A stretch of DNA of 64,000 nucleotides from Trichosphaerium sp. ATCC 40318 (GCA_038496445.1 JALMLS010000577.1:620001-684000), one strand, 5' to 3'. Shown: positions 10,420-23,254, counted from the stretch's first letter. The notes: generated by a model not told the origin, from the sequence alone. Program-made: numbers and translations.

Positions 10420-13400
10420 TTACATTTTTACATCCTCCATCGCTGCTTCTTCATCACTATCAGGAATAATGATATCAGCGTCTTGCAATGATAGTATTGG
10501 CATATCTTCATTAACAGATAAAGGTCCTGAAGATAGCCGTTGGCGCTTAGAGCCAAAACCAAGTCGAGAAAAATTTGGTTTTGCAGGCCTACACAAAAGA
10601 AACTTAACGCAAGAAAAAAAACCAAATGAACTGACATTTGTTAAAACTAAGTGTTTTATTATTAGCCGAAAAGAAAACTCCATTAAAAAATAAAATACTA
10701 AAAATAGTCAAAAAGATAAGATAAAACGGCGTACGATATGGACTCATCATCAGAGTCTTCTATTGGTTCAAGTTCGTCTAAATCTTCAACACTTGTTTCA
10801 TCTTGTCTTTTTCGTTTATACCATGAGTTACCGTTATTGGTATCATTCATCCAAGGCCGTTTAAGCGAAAGCCTCCCAGTTCTCAAGAAAGGGCTTCTGA
10901 ATTGAGACCCTGAAGTAAAAAATCAGTTTGAGAAAAAATAGCCAAGAAAAACAGGTATTAAATACTTGTCTTCTTTCGCAAAGTATGTACCTGATATAGG
11001 ACTAGGTGTTGACGCTGAATAGAATTTATTCAGGTTAGACGTAGACTTCCTCAACAAAGGAGTTGTAGGCGATATGCCAACACAAGAAGGAATCGGGGAA
11101 TCCAAACTACCAAAGCTTCTACTCAGAGGCTCTTGAGGAACAACATCGAGCCTGTAGTTACGTTAATAACATACTCACTAATTATACGTACGTAGGAGAA
11201 GGTAATGATGATGTACTACGAGCCAAGAATGATGTGTCAAGTTGTACAGTTTCTTTTGAAATCGTTTGAACAACTTTCTGGTTTTCTCCAGAGTTTGATT
11301 TTTCTTCAGCATACAACGCGCTCTCAAGCTCAGACGATAATGCCCTCGCTAGTGGTTTAGATCCTTTGCGCTCTGTATCATCCGAAGACTTGGCAAAGTA
11401 CTTGCTTCGATAGATTACGCGTTTGTGAGGCGAAGGTGTGCTAGGAGCAAGCACGGTAGCTGTGGAGCGTCTATTCTTTGTGGCATTTGCAATTAAATCC
11501 TTAAGCAGAGGCGCTGTTCGTCGTTTGGTTGGACTTGATTTAGAGTTACCATTTGGTACTGCTTTGGATATATTTGGTTCTGGCGTTTGTTGTGGTATTG
11601 TAAAACCTGGTCTAGGTGCGTTTTGAACGTGTGCAAATCCATTTATGTAATTAAGTTTGGGTCTTGAACGCAACTTAAGTGGTCTTGCAAGCTTTTGTGG
11701 CTGATAAAAAAAAACGTTTTAATGTAATGCGTAGTAATACTTTTGTAGCGTACCTTTTTACTATTTTCTATTTTTTTTGTCTTCCTTGGAGGATTAAATG
11801 GCTTTACAACTGATTTTGAAGGTTATTAGGCTGTTAAGGAAGTGACAAAAAAATAAACAAAATAAAAACTGAACATTAATTTTGCGGATACTAAAGTAGT
11901 TTGTAACAGAATTCTGTTGGACTGGTATCCCTCCTGATAACCTCAAAGATCGATTCGTTCTTCCGATATATCGCTTAGGTTCCGCTGGGGATTGATTATT
12001 ACCAACAATCTCGTCATACTCACTTTCAGCTGTTGCCTATTTAAGACCTTTAAAAACGTGCCAAATTAAAACCTTATTCATGCATACCTCAAAACATTGT
12101 TTGGTAAAAGGATCCAAGACGCCTTTTCTACATAATTTTAATGCTATATCAGGTGCCAGTGGACTACCAAGAAAATTCAAGGCATCAATATTGAGATTTC
12201 GTGGTAGAGGCCTAAAATGTAAACAAATTAGTTTACAGGCCAAGCAAGTCATGTTTAATTTGACTATTGCACAACAATAGTCAAGAATTGCTGTAAAATT
12301 TTACACACCTTAAAGGAATGACTGTGTTTGTTTTAGGATCAAAAACACGTTGATGTTTAAACGTAAGTTCGGCTTTTTGAAACCGCTCTTCATAGTCATC
12401 AGGTACTGTAAAAGTGCCTCTGAGTACTTTAAACACCTGTATAAATAATTGAATAGATAGTTAAATAAATAAAAAGAGTAAAAAGTGGATTTGATGCAAC
12501 AGTGTTAGTGCAACAAAAAATAAGAAAAAAATAGGAACAAAAGTGTCACAAAATCATTTTGACACGAAAATGTACGCACCCTGTTCATTTCTTTGTACTT
12601 TGATATGTACGTATAAGCTTTTTTTATACCAACCCCACATATATTAGGCAAGTAATCACATCCAGCCAGTATACACATATGACGTATCATTGAAAAATTA
12701 AAGTGCTTCAAACCAGGTAATTCTGTACAGTTACACAAACTTTCACGTTTAATTTCTTGACCATTACCCTGCTTATCGAGCTTAAATATTACCTAAAAAT
12801 TCCATTAAACAACAAATAAATATAAATAAAATTACAGTGCAACAGTCAGTACTCAATTACAGTATGTAAACGCACGAGAAAAGAAGTAAGGCTCAATTCA
12901 ATATTGCAAAAAAAAAGAAGTTTTTTTTTCATCAGGTTTTCTTTTGCGTACACGTTTAGCGCCATAGGCTATCAAATCAGAGTCTTCTGTAATGATAGCG
13001 CTCACATAATTTGTCAAAGACAAAAAAGCGAGTTGTGCATCAGCTTCATAAGGTGCGACGAAATACTCGATACCGTGTTTCTGAAGTACCTAGTGTAAGT
13101 GTTAGAAGGCTTGATTGTCACTTGAGAACAATTTGTTTGGGTTTTTGTAAAAATAATAAGACGTTAGCCAATAGCGATGTCGTACCTTTATAAGGTTGTA
13201 TGCTAACAAAGGCGTTATGTTTACAGCCTTTGAAAAATATTCGCGGGCTTTGGCACGCTGGCCTTTTTGTAGATAGTTAATGGCTTGCTGTTTAGCCTGT
13301 TCGCGTCGCCTGGTATGGTTGGTAAACCGTGAATTACACGTTTTCGTTTACAACTTACTCTCTTCTATGTATTTCTTCTCCGCTCTTCGCTGGAAGTGCT

Positions 13401-13720
13401 CCACCATCGAATATAAGCACTGGTTTTATTTTATACTTTACCAACATGTTTACGAAATCCATGCAGTACGAAATATACCTACAATGCGTCAATTATATTG
13501 ACACCAATGTATTGTACCCTGCTGTCGGTGTTCCAGTTACCAAATCTTGACAGCAACCGTATGCGCCCTTATGTAGCCAAACGTACGCATCAATAGCTAC
13601 TTTTTGACCTGCTAACTCGCGAATGTGGCCTTACCGATAGTTAGGTTGGTTGGAAGCAGTATTTTGATTACATTCGCGCGTAACTGATTTCAGCTGTGGC
13701 AATAAACCAGTTATACCCAT
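10420..13720 (-). CDS. EXO1: Exonuclease 1 (FEN1/XPG family 5'-3' exonuclease)
   Basis: Start [11 protein letters not shown] at 13720 is the typical N-terminus of this family. Spliced exons give [31 protein letters not shown], the I-domain core [12 protein letters not shown] with [15 protein letters not shown], and the helix-hairpin signature [21 protein letters not shown], all characteristic of EXO1 rather than FEN1 or GEN1. Acidic catalytic residues (FDGG, YEAD, EDSD, GCDY) are present. The C-terminal half is poorly conserved, Ser/Lys-rich and split by introns, ending at the stop at 10420. EXO1 resects DNA ends in mismatch repair and recombination in the nucleus. Its start faces the BTB gene across about 230 bases, so the two may share a promoter. 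Confidence 0.88.
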
Positions 13721-13952
13721 TCGAAGCCGTTTATGAACTAAACGCTGCCATGATTTTAAACATACTCAGAAATGATTTTAGCGCTTTAAGTAGTCAACAC
13801 ATTTTAGATTTTGACAACGTAATAACGTTTGATGTACGTAGCAGCACGATTTAGTCGCATTGCCTTTGATCAAAAAACTGTATAGCCATATGGTGTTTAT
13901 ATTACTCGCATCGTTGTTGGACAGTGTACAATGAAGCGCGTAGTACATTGAA

Positions 13953-15366
13953 ATGAGTGACACCTCCTGTCAAAAAACAAACCAATTCAATGTTGTTCGT
14001 TTGTACAATTTACGACAAGGGTGGCAGTACCACCAACCAAGCCGTATGAAGTCAAAGAAGAAAAAGGGGAGGTTTGTAAGCGTAAACGATACAGCGTATT
14101 ACGGTCAGCGCCACACAGTTAATATACCAAAACCAAGGCGTCGTGCAACCTCCTGGACAGTAGCTAAACCAAAACGATTGTCTCACGTTCAAATGCCAGA
14201 ATTCGGCGCTAACCGCCAGCATTTACGTGGTAATCTTATTCAAGACCTACGTATGTATCTTTCGCGCGATGTTGTGTTCTAATACGCAAAAGGCAAATGT
14301 ATTAACGACCCAGAAAGTTCCGACGTTGTATTTTTGGTAGAAGGTAGCTCAAGAACTTCTACAAAGCGTGCTTACGCTTCTAGATGGTTATTGTCAGGTA
14401 TGATCAAAAAAAAATTAACTTGTTTTTTGGTTTTGTAGATGTGTCAAATAAATGACTCTGACGCTTTTATTAGTGCGTTCAGAGTATTTCCGAGCTCTTC
14501 TTCAGGTAACCCATTTGATATAAAAAACGAAACGACTTTTTCTAAACTTAACTCATAGTAAAAAACAATCCAGGCTAACTGTACGCATCTATAGGGTCCC
14601 ATGAAAGAGAGCGATAACTCAGAGATTGTTTTACGTGGTGTAAAATATGAATCCTTCGTTGGCGTCTTACACTACATTTATACTGAGAATGTTAGCTTCA
14701 GTTTACTTCATTTTGATACTGTACTTGATATCTTGATTCTATCGGATCGTTTCCTTCTATCAAACTTGAAATCTATTGCAGAGCAATTCGTATTGTCTAC
14801 TTTGAATGAAAGGAATGTTATAAAGGCAATACTTGTTGCTTATAAGGCAAATGTTAAAATGTTAAGAGAGAGGTCAATGGAGTATATCTTAAAACACAAG
14901 GTACTTTTTCAACTAGATTAAACGAGTCTGGTCATCGAGTCTTAGAGCGGCAATGCATAGCGTTGGCTTTATGCGAGTTCCATTTGAATGGAGCTTGTCA
15001 AACACGGTCGTTTGGACGCGGTGCTGGATCAAACAAAAAGAGATTGACTTTAGCTGTCAATCCAACGTTTTTTTCCAACCTAAGAAAGACCACCTTTATG
15101 TTGAAAAAGCGTTTTATTCTCACTAACAAAAACAATCTTATCTTAGTACAATTCTTTGTTTCGGTTTTTTCAGAAAATACAAATTATTTGTTTTGTTGTC
15201 CTTGTGTGGCTCTATTTTTGTTTTTTGTTTGTTATTATTGTTTTAAAGATTGGATATATTGCTTTTATGCTTACTTTATTTGTAGAAACTCGTACAGATG
15301 CAACCAGAGTTTGAAAATTTAAAAAAAAATCCAGATTTGCTTCTTGAGTTGGTACGGCGCTTATAG
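13953..15366 (+). CDS. BTB/POZ-domain protein
   Basis: Start ATG at 13953 opens a basic N-terminal region (MKSKKKKGRF, PKPRRRATSW). An in-frame TAA at 14280 is removed by a 42-base intron whose 3' part carries a CTAAT branch-like motif, joining LIQDLR to KCINDPESSDVVFLVEG. Next come RSEYFRALLQ and GPMKESDNSEIVLRGV, then VLHYIYTENV and a helical BACK-like stretch (NVIKAILVAYKANVKMLRER). The last exon (about 15289-15366) ends in NPDLLLELVRRL. BTB domains commonly dimerise and recruit cullin-3 ubiquitin ligases. The final intron would be about 390 bases, long for this window; an unrecognised exon inside it is possible. No second domain such as kelch or ankyrin was found. Confidence 0.7.
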
Positions 15367-15548
15367 CAACCACAGAGCATTGGTATTGGAGTATTCACAG
15401 CACTAATGTACATAATGTATTTTTATAAAAGAACACAATTAATTCGAGATCACGTGTGAGAGCGAAACTGAACTGCTTGTTCCGCTACTTTCCCAAATTT
15501 TTAAAGTCCAACGAACAACATGCTCGATTTGCTTAGTAAGCACAGAAA

Positions 15549-15800
15549 TGTTGCACTATTTTATTAATAGTGACTGTACACTCAATGCCTTACACCTTCT
15601 GTTGGACTCCAAGCCGATAACGTATGCGCCTTCCAATACCACACCTTTGTATATGTTTGTTATTGATGTGCAACCATCTAGATTGATATTGTGTATGCCA
15701 GCAAATGGTCTAACACTTTTATCTGTTATTGATGTGGAACCACCAGTGTATGCTAGCTAATGCCTTAACACCTTTATTTGCTATACCATCACAACGTTCC
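15549..15800 (-). pseudogene. Relic of a GVHTINL-type leucine-rich repeat gene
   Basis: Read on the minus strand, short stretches in shifting frames match the repeat unit of the intact LRR gene at 61258-62295: ANKGVKALASIH, PFAGIHNINLDGCTSIT and VVLEGAYVIGLES. There is no start codon and the frame changes, so this is decayed coding sequence of the same family. It abuts the duplicated block upstream of the truncated HEPN-like copy. Confidence 0.55.
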
Positions 15801-15824
15801 TAATTAGCAATAAAGCAGTAAACA

Positions 15825-16070
15825 AGCAAGCACATTGAAGAGAAAGCCAAAAAAAGGCTTGAAAAATAAAATCAATCACAAAAAACCACAATTCAATCAG
15901 CTTTTCTTCTTCTTTAAAGTAACTCTTACATATTCTACTCAAGTTCATACAGTTTTTAAACCAACACACTCACTTAAATATTAAAGTACAAATAAAAAAC
16001 AATAAATACAGTTGTAAATGTGTTAATACTCAACTGGGAGTAGGTAGTTTACAAATATTCAAAAAGGAAA
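15825..16070 (+). repeat. Duplicated upstream block of the HEPN-like family, copy 1
   Basis: This stretch matches, with point differences and small indels, the sequence just upstream of the two other family members (28255-28500 and 30282-30530, in inverted orientation). Shared landmarks are CTACTCCCAGTTGAGTA, TTAATATTTAAGTGAG and a purine-rich run ending at the ATG. It likely carries the promoter and 5' UTR that were copied together with the gene. Confidence 0.7.
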
Positions 16071-16547
16071 ATGGGTGCACATCTTTCAGCAATTCCTCAC
16101 GCATTACTTAACACGTGCTGTACAACTTATACAGCCAAACGTAAACCCTCCAAAACGATTAAACGTGGCCTTAAACCAATGAGAAAACGTGTTCCTATGG
16201 CACGTTTTAGTTGCCAATCGCCCCGAGATAGTACGCAGTCTCCAAGCTTTACTCCTAGCTTTGGGGATAGTACAATACAAGCTGCTCCTCCCCGCCATAA
16301 CCTTGATCTCCAGAATGCCCAGCCAGTGGATTACAAAGGTCATATCGACGTAGTTGTAAACGTGATAACTTACTTTTATTTGTAGGAACGTATGTGACTC
16401 ACAAAGAGTACACGACATGAACCCTTTTTTTAACTGATTTCCCTGCCAGCAAGTAATCGACACCTTGAAATAAAAGGGTTTATTCGCACTCAACGACCAA
16501 GACATAAAGGCCTTAGACAAATTTAGACGCAAGAGAAAAAGGATTGA
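16071..16547 (+). pseudogene. Internally deleted copy of the HEPN-like family
   Basis: Exon 1 (16071 on) is intact and starts MGAHLSAIPH like its two relatives. The second exon, after a short intron ending near 16386, has lost two bases relative to the copy at 29914-29958 and hits an early stop. The sequence then jumps, between about 16425 and 16470, straight to the last exon and 3' UTR (GGGTTTATTCGC onward, stop equivalent at 16545-16547, then the shared AATCCACGCACTTTGTATTT tail). The whole HEPN-like exon is absent. Any protein made would be the basic N-terminal segment with its possible acylation signal only. Confidence 0.75.
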
Positions 16548-16569
16548 TACTCGAAATCCACGCACTTTG

Positions 16570-16867
16570 TATTTTATAGTCTAATAAACAAAAACTTGTT
16601 CTTTGGTGTACCCTTTCTCGCTCAAAGGAGATTGGTCTAACTGTTGTCAACGTAACATACGACGATCCACGTGAACGGGCTTGCTTTTTTGCAAGGTTAT
16701 ACGGAGGATTCTGGGCACCCTACATGTCTTTAAGAAGCTTATACTCACAGTACAAGAAACCTAAGCTTTTCTCGAGATATTGTGTATCCTGTCAAGCCTT
16801 CAAACCTTTGTCTGTAACTTATGCCACGAAGAAGCAACCTCAGTTTCCCAAGCACAGCTTCTTATAG
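16570..16867 (+). other. Unassigned open reading frame without obvious start
   Basis: One frame stays open for about 95 codons and ends with TAG at 16865-16867. It includes VVNVTYDDPRERACFFARLY and a Cys pair in RYCVSCQAFKPL. There is no ATG near its beginning and no recognised family. It may be a terminal exon, a relic, or chance. It follows the deleted HEPN-like copy directly. Confidence 0.25.
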
Positions 16868-16990
16868 CTGTGCCGTGAATAACATTCAAACTCGGCCTCT
16901 TTAGTATACTTATGTGATAATGTATTTACCATGAGGTTTAAACTTGTTTTACTGATTTTATTATTTGTTTAAACAACTAATCAAAAGAAT

Positions 16991-19900
16991 TTATTCATTT
17001 GATTCAACACATTCAGAATACGGTTTGAATCCATCGTGTATAAGCTTTTCAGTTGAAGGTGAAGCAGTAAAGCGGAAATCAGCCTCATAAGACGATAGTG
17101 ATATTGCAGGAGCAATACCATCACCAATATCAATGTTAGTGTATGCGACTCCTAGCCAAAAAGATAAGTAAAGGACTACGCGGTGATAGGAAGAAAAAAC
17201 CCAGAAATCAACAATTTTCGATCCACAGTTTTTTTTCAAGTCAAGCAGTACGTACCGAGGTCTAAAGCATCTAATCCGAAACCCATTGTTTTTGCATCAC
17301 AATCAACCCAACATTGTACAATACTTCCTTTTCTCCATTTCCTTGCTAGAGACGGAAAATAAGAGGAAAAAAAAGAAGAAAGCCCTTTTTTGCACTCAAA
17401 AGAGTGCATACCTTTTTCTCCGTATTTTTTACACTGTCCTCCATGCCATATCTGTTTTCTATTTAAATCAACAGCCCAACTATGTATATCATCTCCTACA
17501 CCAGTTCTCATGGATGTATCAGGAGTAGCTGTCATTTTCTTTGTAGCCCAACCTTAAGCAAACAGAAAGTTAAGTCAGGTGTTTCAAAAATAAAAAATTT
17601 CTGTCTTTGGAATTGTAGCACTGTCTCATAACGTGCTATCGCTGATACAATGCACTTTTTGAAACGAGTACCACCATAAAAAACCTGCGTGACGTACCAA
17701 GTTGACAAACACCTGAAGAGAAAAGTTCAACTTCATAAACCCATTTTCCTGTTTTTACAAAACGACTTGCGATAGCACAAGCAAAGTTATTAACTATTGA
17801 ATTAACACGAAGTCCATTTGCTGATACTAACATATACTTTGTATGAGCGGTCATGTATAATCCAGTACGAACACCATTACCTTAGAAAAGAAAATAATAA
17901 GAAAAAACAGTTTACAATAGTCCAATAATAAAAAAAGATAAAAGAATGTGATGTTAAAGGGCTGTTCGTCCTTTAGCTCAATAGATGTTTGTCGTATCGA
18001 AAGACGTAAAGCAATGTTTGTAAAACTATTTTCCCAATTTAAATGTACTTACCGCTCATTAGAGCATCAAGAGATCTACACCAATATTGGTTCTTTTTGG
18101 TATCTGGTTCAACTCGCATGAACACAAATCTTGGCTTAGCTAGTGACAGCTTTAGCTTTAGTAGTTGACAAAAGGATGTTGTAACAGGTATGCTTGAGGC
18201 GTACGTGGTTTAAGTCTTGGTACTACAGAAGTCAACATGTTCGTTATTTTTTGTAAAATCTCCTTGTGTTCATCTCTAACTGATTGTTGCTCAGCCAGGT
18301 TATGAGTCAAATGAAGTGCCGCTAAAATAGCATCTCTATCTTCTATTGCAGTATCGGCAACCACTCTTTTTAGCCATTCTAATGCACCATACTTAGCTAC
18401 CTTTAGAGCAGCAGAAGCTACCCAATTGTTAACGGTTTGGAAGATTAAAGAAATAAGAAAATAATGTGAAAAACTATGGAAGGTTTGTTTAATGCTCACA
18501 GTGCGCAACGTACATGTAAAACAAAAGGCGTGAAGTAAGCGTAAGCCTTTGAAGTAATGTTCACTTGGACATTTTTCGATAGCCTCAGAGATTAGACGTT
18601 GAACATCATCTGTAAAAAGGGACAATAAGCATCGCAACATTAACAATCGTTCCACAAGAAAAAGTACCAAGTTCACAAAATCTTGTTAGAAGACTGAGCA
18701 TGATTCCCAAGTAATATTCTGTTGTTGAATGATGTTTATCTTCCATAGCAATATCCAAAAACCTCTTTAATAGTTTAGCACCAGAGTACTTGGTAAAGAA
18801 TTTGTCTGAAATTGCTAAACGAAAAATGTTAGGTAACTGCTTGGTGAAATACTATTTACCTTGACTTTTTATGAGTGTGTTCGAAATGACACTCAAGCAT
18901 GAGTTACTAAGCTCATTATTAGACTCTAAGGCAGCCAATACTCTATCAAATACTCCTTTCTCAGCGAGCAATGTTGCATTTTTAGGATCTAACAGAAAAG
19001 TTAAAAAAAATCAATCATTTGTCACAAGAAAGTCACTTGCCTTCCATGTAGTACGTTAGCATATCACACGCTGATATCATTCCATTTCTTTTCTTTTCCT
19101 TAATACATGTATCCATATATTCTAAGATAGTATCCAAGTCCTCCTTATGCTGTATCGCTTAAGTGGTAAAAGTCAGTTTTTGTGATGATAGTACACAAAA
19201 GAAAAGAGGTGGCCCAAAAACATTCTGTGGTCAAAGTCTTCAAAATCAAGTACCGTTAAAGTGGCATATTACACTAAGCGCTTGACCAAATATGGCAAAT
19301 GCGTTTATCATAACCTAATAAAGTTGTTAGATTTAGTTTAAAGTTAAAATTAAAGTGACACGTGCAGGAATCATAACATCAATGGATTCCATATGACGCT
19401 TTATAGCAGCCATGAAATAACGAAGTGTATTTCTGTTATACATAATCATAACCCTTTTAGAGTCGTTCTGTCGATTATCTACACCACCCATAGCAGCTAA
19501 TAATACAGAAGCTGCAGACTGAACAAAAAATAAATATTGAGTAAAAACAAAATACAAACTGCTTCTTCAAGAAGTGTGGAGTTGTAGAAAAGGAGTACAA
19601 CACAATTGAATATAAATATAAAACAATAAAGGTCTTCGAGCGTACAATAAGTTTTGCAGAACTTTTTGCATCTTGAATAAAGTCGATACCAATGCTAAAG
19701 TTCTTTGTTAACCAAGAAGGAAACTTATCAAAAACCTAAAAGTGATTGTCTTTGTACCCTAGCACATTCTTTTCTTCAAATGCTTTAGAAAGATCAGTAG
19801 ATGCTGGATTTTCTCTCTCCCATCTTATATTACTTTGCCCTTCGAAAAAAAGTTTATAAAGTAGCGGGATGGACGCAAAAAAGAAGAAAAATAAGAAGCG

Positions 19901-21879
19901 CTTACAAGTTTCGAAAACGCTTGCTATAGTGTGACAATGATCTATGATAACATCTTCTTCCCCATTCTTAAGTTTATCAACCAAAATATCAACATCTAGT
20001 ATTGCGGTTAACTAAAAATCACAAAGAACAGAAGGATGGATAAAAGTTCAAGTTTTTTTTCTGGCAAAAAAGAAACAACGTTAAGATGAGTTGTGTTGCT
20101 TTCTTTTTTTTTCAGGGTTACCTTTGAGTTTAAAAACGGCTTCATTGTTAACAGGGAAATAACATTTATCAACATCAATAGATCTATAACCTTCATCTAA
20201 TATTATCTTTCCATGCTATGACTACAGGTTAGTTTCCTTAATTTGTTTGCTTTGTAACAGCCCGACTGAAGTATGTGACGGTGCAAACTGTATCAAATAT
20301 ACACCCTGGGTTGGGTATATAAACCCCGAGTTGCACGTGATTATGTGATAACAACCCAAATCGAAAGAGAAGCCAGTAAAATAAAAATGACGTACACGAC
20401 ATCTTTTAAGTTTCGCAGAAGCACCAGAGCGAAGGTGAAGGTTTAACAGAGCTACAAATGAGATTAAGAAAACACTCACAAAAGAAATTTAAACAATACT
20501 TACGAGAAAGCTCAGCACTTAAAGTGACACGTGAATTCTCAGAGATTATAATATTATTTTTTTCTCCGTCTTCAGGAGCGATTACTAGGTTAACAATACT
20601 TCCACCATCAGCACTCCACAGTAGTGTCTCTTTACCAATAGTGATAGCTATAAAGATATGATATTAGTAAACCTATAACTGTTTAATATGTATCGTACTA
20701 GTTAATAGAGCTCTTGTACTGGCACCACAAATCTCTACTTTCTTGGTAATATCTAAATCCACAGGCACCTTTTTTTTGTAAGCCACCTGAAAAAAAAAAC
20801 CATTTAGTGAGTACATATTGTTCCTTTTCTTCTATATCACTTATGTCAACCATAGCCTCTTCATTTTCATTGTCTTCTAGTCCTGGAATATCTTCTGGGT
20901 TATTCTCAGAGCTTTTAGCTTTTCCAGACAGACTATGGGCGCCTTACAAAATTTTTAGGTAACGTCCTTTTTTTTTCTTTCTTTCACGTTTTTTGAAAAA
21001 GAAAGAACAAAGATTTCTTGTTTTTCTCTTGCCGTACCGGGTAGGAGTAAAATCAAATCACCTTCTGAAACGTGATTCACTGCGTCTCGTATATTTTCAA
21101 ACACCTAGAAGCATTAGAAATCTAAATAAAAGGAACAGAAGGCAAGATGCTGTACGAAAAAAAAAAGGGTAACTCACACATTTTTTCCGCTTTGGAGCAC
21201 CCTCAACCGATTCGAACTCATTGTCAAAGATCTCTAAGCCAGTACTCCAACTTTGTGCGGTAGTAGTGGTTGGTTTAACGACAACGAAAGTGCTCTACAG
21301 TGCCGTTAAAGAAAACTGATAAAAACGAGTCGCCTTACGAGTGCACGGTATGTAAACTTGCTTTTTTCCTTGCCAGTGAGGTCTTTCATTATGCTCAAAC
21401 GCTCTATTGCTGCTAACGCTAGTTCGCGAACGTAAGGGATACTTAATGGTGGCATAGCCCTGTTGCGCTCTAAAAAGGGTTAGAATCGTTGTACAGACTT
21501 TACGTCACAGAAATCAACGAATTGTTCAGTGAAGCCTTGACGTACCGTAAAGCGGGAGGTTGCTATCTTTCTCTTCAACGGGTGGTGGTACGGCATGGTT
21601 TTTTACAAACCTATCAACTACTGCGCTCCTATTCAAATGGTAAGGGCTGGATACTACGTATTTGATAACTGTAAAGCGTACCATTGTTCTACATGATCAG
21701 TTATGTTATTCCATTCACGAGAAACCAACATTGTGGCGTATACGCTAGTGCCATCGAGAAATGAAGTAATATGGATCTTTTTGTGCGTTAGTAACTGGAA
21801 AACATTTCTTTTTGCCATTTCGTTGTACCAGTAGCTCAATTGGCAATGAATCGAAGTAAGCAGGCGGTTCACCCTCCAT
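16991..21879 (-). CDS. F-box / beta-helix / helical-repeat / SPRY multidomain protein (possibly two adjacent genes)
   Basis: Start ATG at 21879. An F-box follows after one intron (YFDSLPIELLIHITSFLDG then YATMLVSREWNNI). Around 21240-20580 a right-handed beta-helix start like that of FBXO10/FBXO11 is seen: VFENIRDAVNHVSEGDLILL, KVEICGASTRALL, LLWSADGGSIVNLVI. From about 20200 to 18160 come many short exons of alpha-helical, armadillo-like repeats (ASVLLAAMGGVDNRQ, VFDRVLAALESNNELSNSC, ILAALHLTHNLAEQQSV). From about 18120 to 16991 a SPRY domain is read (CAIASRFVKTGKWVYEVEL, DDIHSWAVDLNRKQIWHGG, SIVQCWVDCD, DGIAPAISL). It would be a substrate receptor for an SCF ubiquitin ligase. The join before the SPRY part (near 18160) needs a 35-base intron with a weak donor, so a gene boundary there is possible. 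Confidence 0.6.
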
Positions 21880-22099
21880 TTTGCTTTGTTGGAGCGTGTT
21901 AAAACAATACTGCACCAGAATGTAGTTGACTCAAGCCAATACGCATGAGTTCTGGCTTACGTATAGAATCTTTGCTTGTCAGCGCTACATATGAATAAGA
22001 GGACGTGGAAGCAATTGAAGAGCATTCCCATTTCTGCTTTAGGTTGTCGTCTTAAGTCCAGGCTACTCCTTTTATCCAACGGCCGAGTAAAAACAACCA

Positions 22100-23012
22100 A
22101 TGATACGAGCTAGTTTTATAATATTGATAGTTGTCACGTGTGCGATTTGTCAACAAGAAAATAATGTAGATGTAAGCGTATGGGATAGTACTCTTCAAGT
22201 AGATTGGTCCAAGGGTATTGTTTTCCCTATTGGCGGCTCTGGTCAAGTTAATGGCGCCTTTTGTACTGTAACCTATCGCATTGCTGGTACGTTAGTGATC
22301 ACAGTCGCGGCTACAACTGGAAACGAAAAAACTAACCGATTTTTTTTTTGAAAAGGTCAAAAATCTCTTATTCAGCTCGGCCTTCGCGTGCAGAACAGAA
22401 CTGGAGTAGGTGCAGTACCTCTTACCCAAAATGTATACAACGCAGATACAGGAGTTTTTGGTGAAGGTACGCAACGTGGTTAGCCTGTTTTTAATGTTTG
22501 TTGTTTTTAGCTGCAGCTCTTTGGAATATCGACTTACACGTTGACAGCGGCACAGAGTTTCTTGGTAAGGAGTTCGGGGTACCAGATATAGAAATGGTTA
22601 ACATGAGAGGCAGCGAGTACGTTCACAAGAATGTGAGATAAATATTTGTCTGATAGTAGCAATTAGATGGGATGCCCTTTTCCGCTTTGATATTGATCCT
22701 TCCCCTGATAAAACAAACTACATTGATATCTACTTTGATGAGTTCTACGCTAATGCCACAAATGCTCCTTTCATAGGACTCATCCAAGACTCAGTACCTC
22801 CAACATCACCTCCGTATGAAATTAACCCAAGAGTACGTTTGAACGACTTTCAAGAATGAAGCTGAATTATTCTTTAGGTTGATGGTGATTATAACTTTAT
22901 GTTTGTTTTGCTCAACAAAGGTGAACAAATAGCAAGTGTAACTATCCTTTGTAGAACTAGAGGAGGTAGCATCGTCGACTGGGTGATCCAAAAAATATGG
23001 TCGTTGTTTTAA
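22100..23012 (+). CDS. Secreted protein of unknown family
   Basis: Start ATG at 22100 with a clear signal peptide (MIRASFIILIVVTCAICQQ). Exons give a beta-rich protein: SKGIVFPIGGSGQVNGAFC, SLIQLGLRVQNRTGVG, ALWNIDLHVDSGTEFLG, ALFRFDIDPSPDKTNYIDIY and a last exon ending SIVDWVIQKIWSLF with stop at 23010-23012. Four or five introns of 40-70 bases. The alternation of strands and the two FxxG-like turns suggest a beta-sandwich or lectin-like fold, but no family is recognised. It is divergent from the F-box/SPRY gene across about 220 bases. Confidence 0.6.
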
Positions 23013-23254
23013 TAACAATAAACTCTTTTAGATTCTAAAGGACGCTCTTAAGTTTTTTGCAATGTACTCATAGTACTCTCTTCTAATTTCTATGTCAACA
23101 TCATTTTAACCTCACGTGTATCGTATTCCATCATGTTAACACTTGATAACGCACTTCCCTTTTCACTAAAAAGAATATCGATGTAAAATCGGAAATCACG
23201 TGACCAACTTAACATCTGTAACTATACTGTTAGTCTATTACTCCATTCAACATC

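Noticed and set aside
10245-10693. Plus-strand frames over the end of EXO1
   Set aside because: They overlap the well-supported last EXO1 exons and have no recognised motif; short ATG frames at 10164 and 10245 are likewise unsupported.
14963-15322. 119-codon frame in the last intron of the BTB gene
   Set aside because: Composition is Phe/Cys-rich and motif-free; a final short exon at 15289-15366 in another phase completes the BTB gene better.
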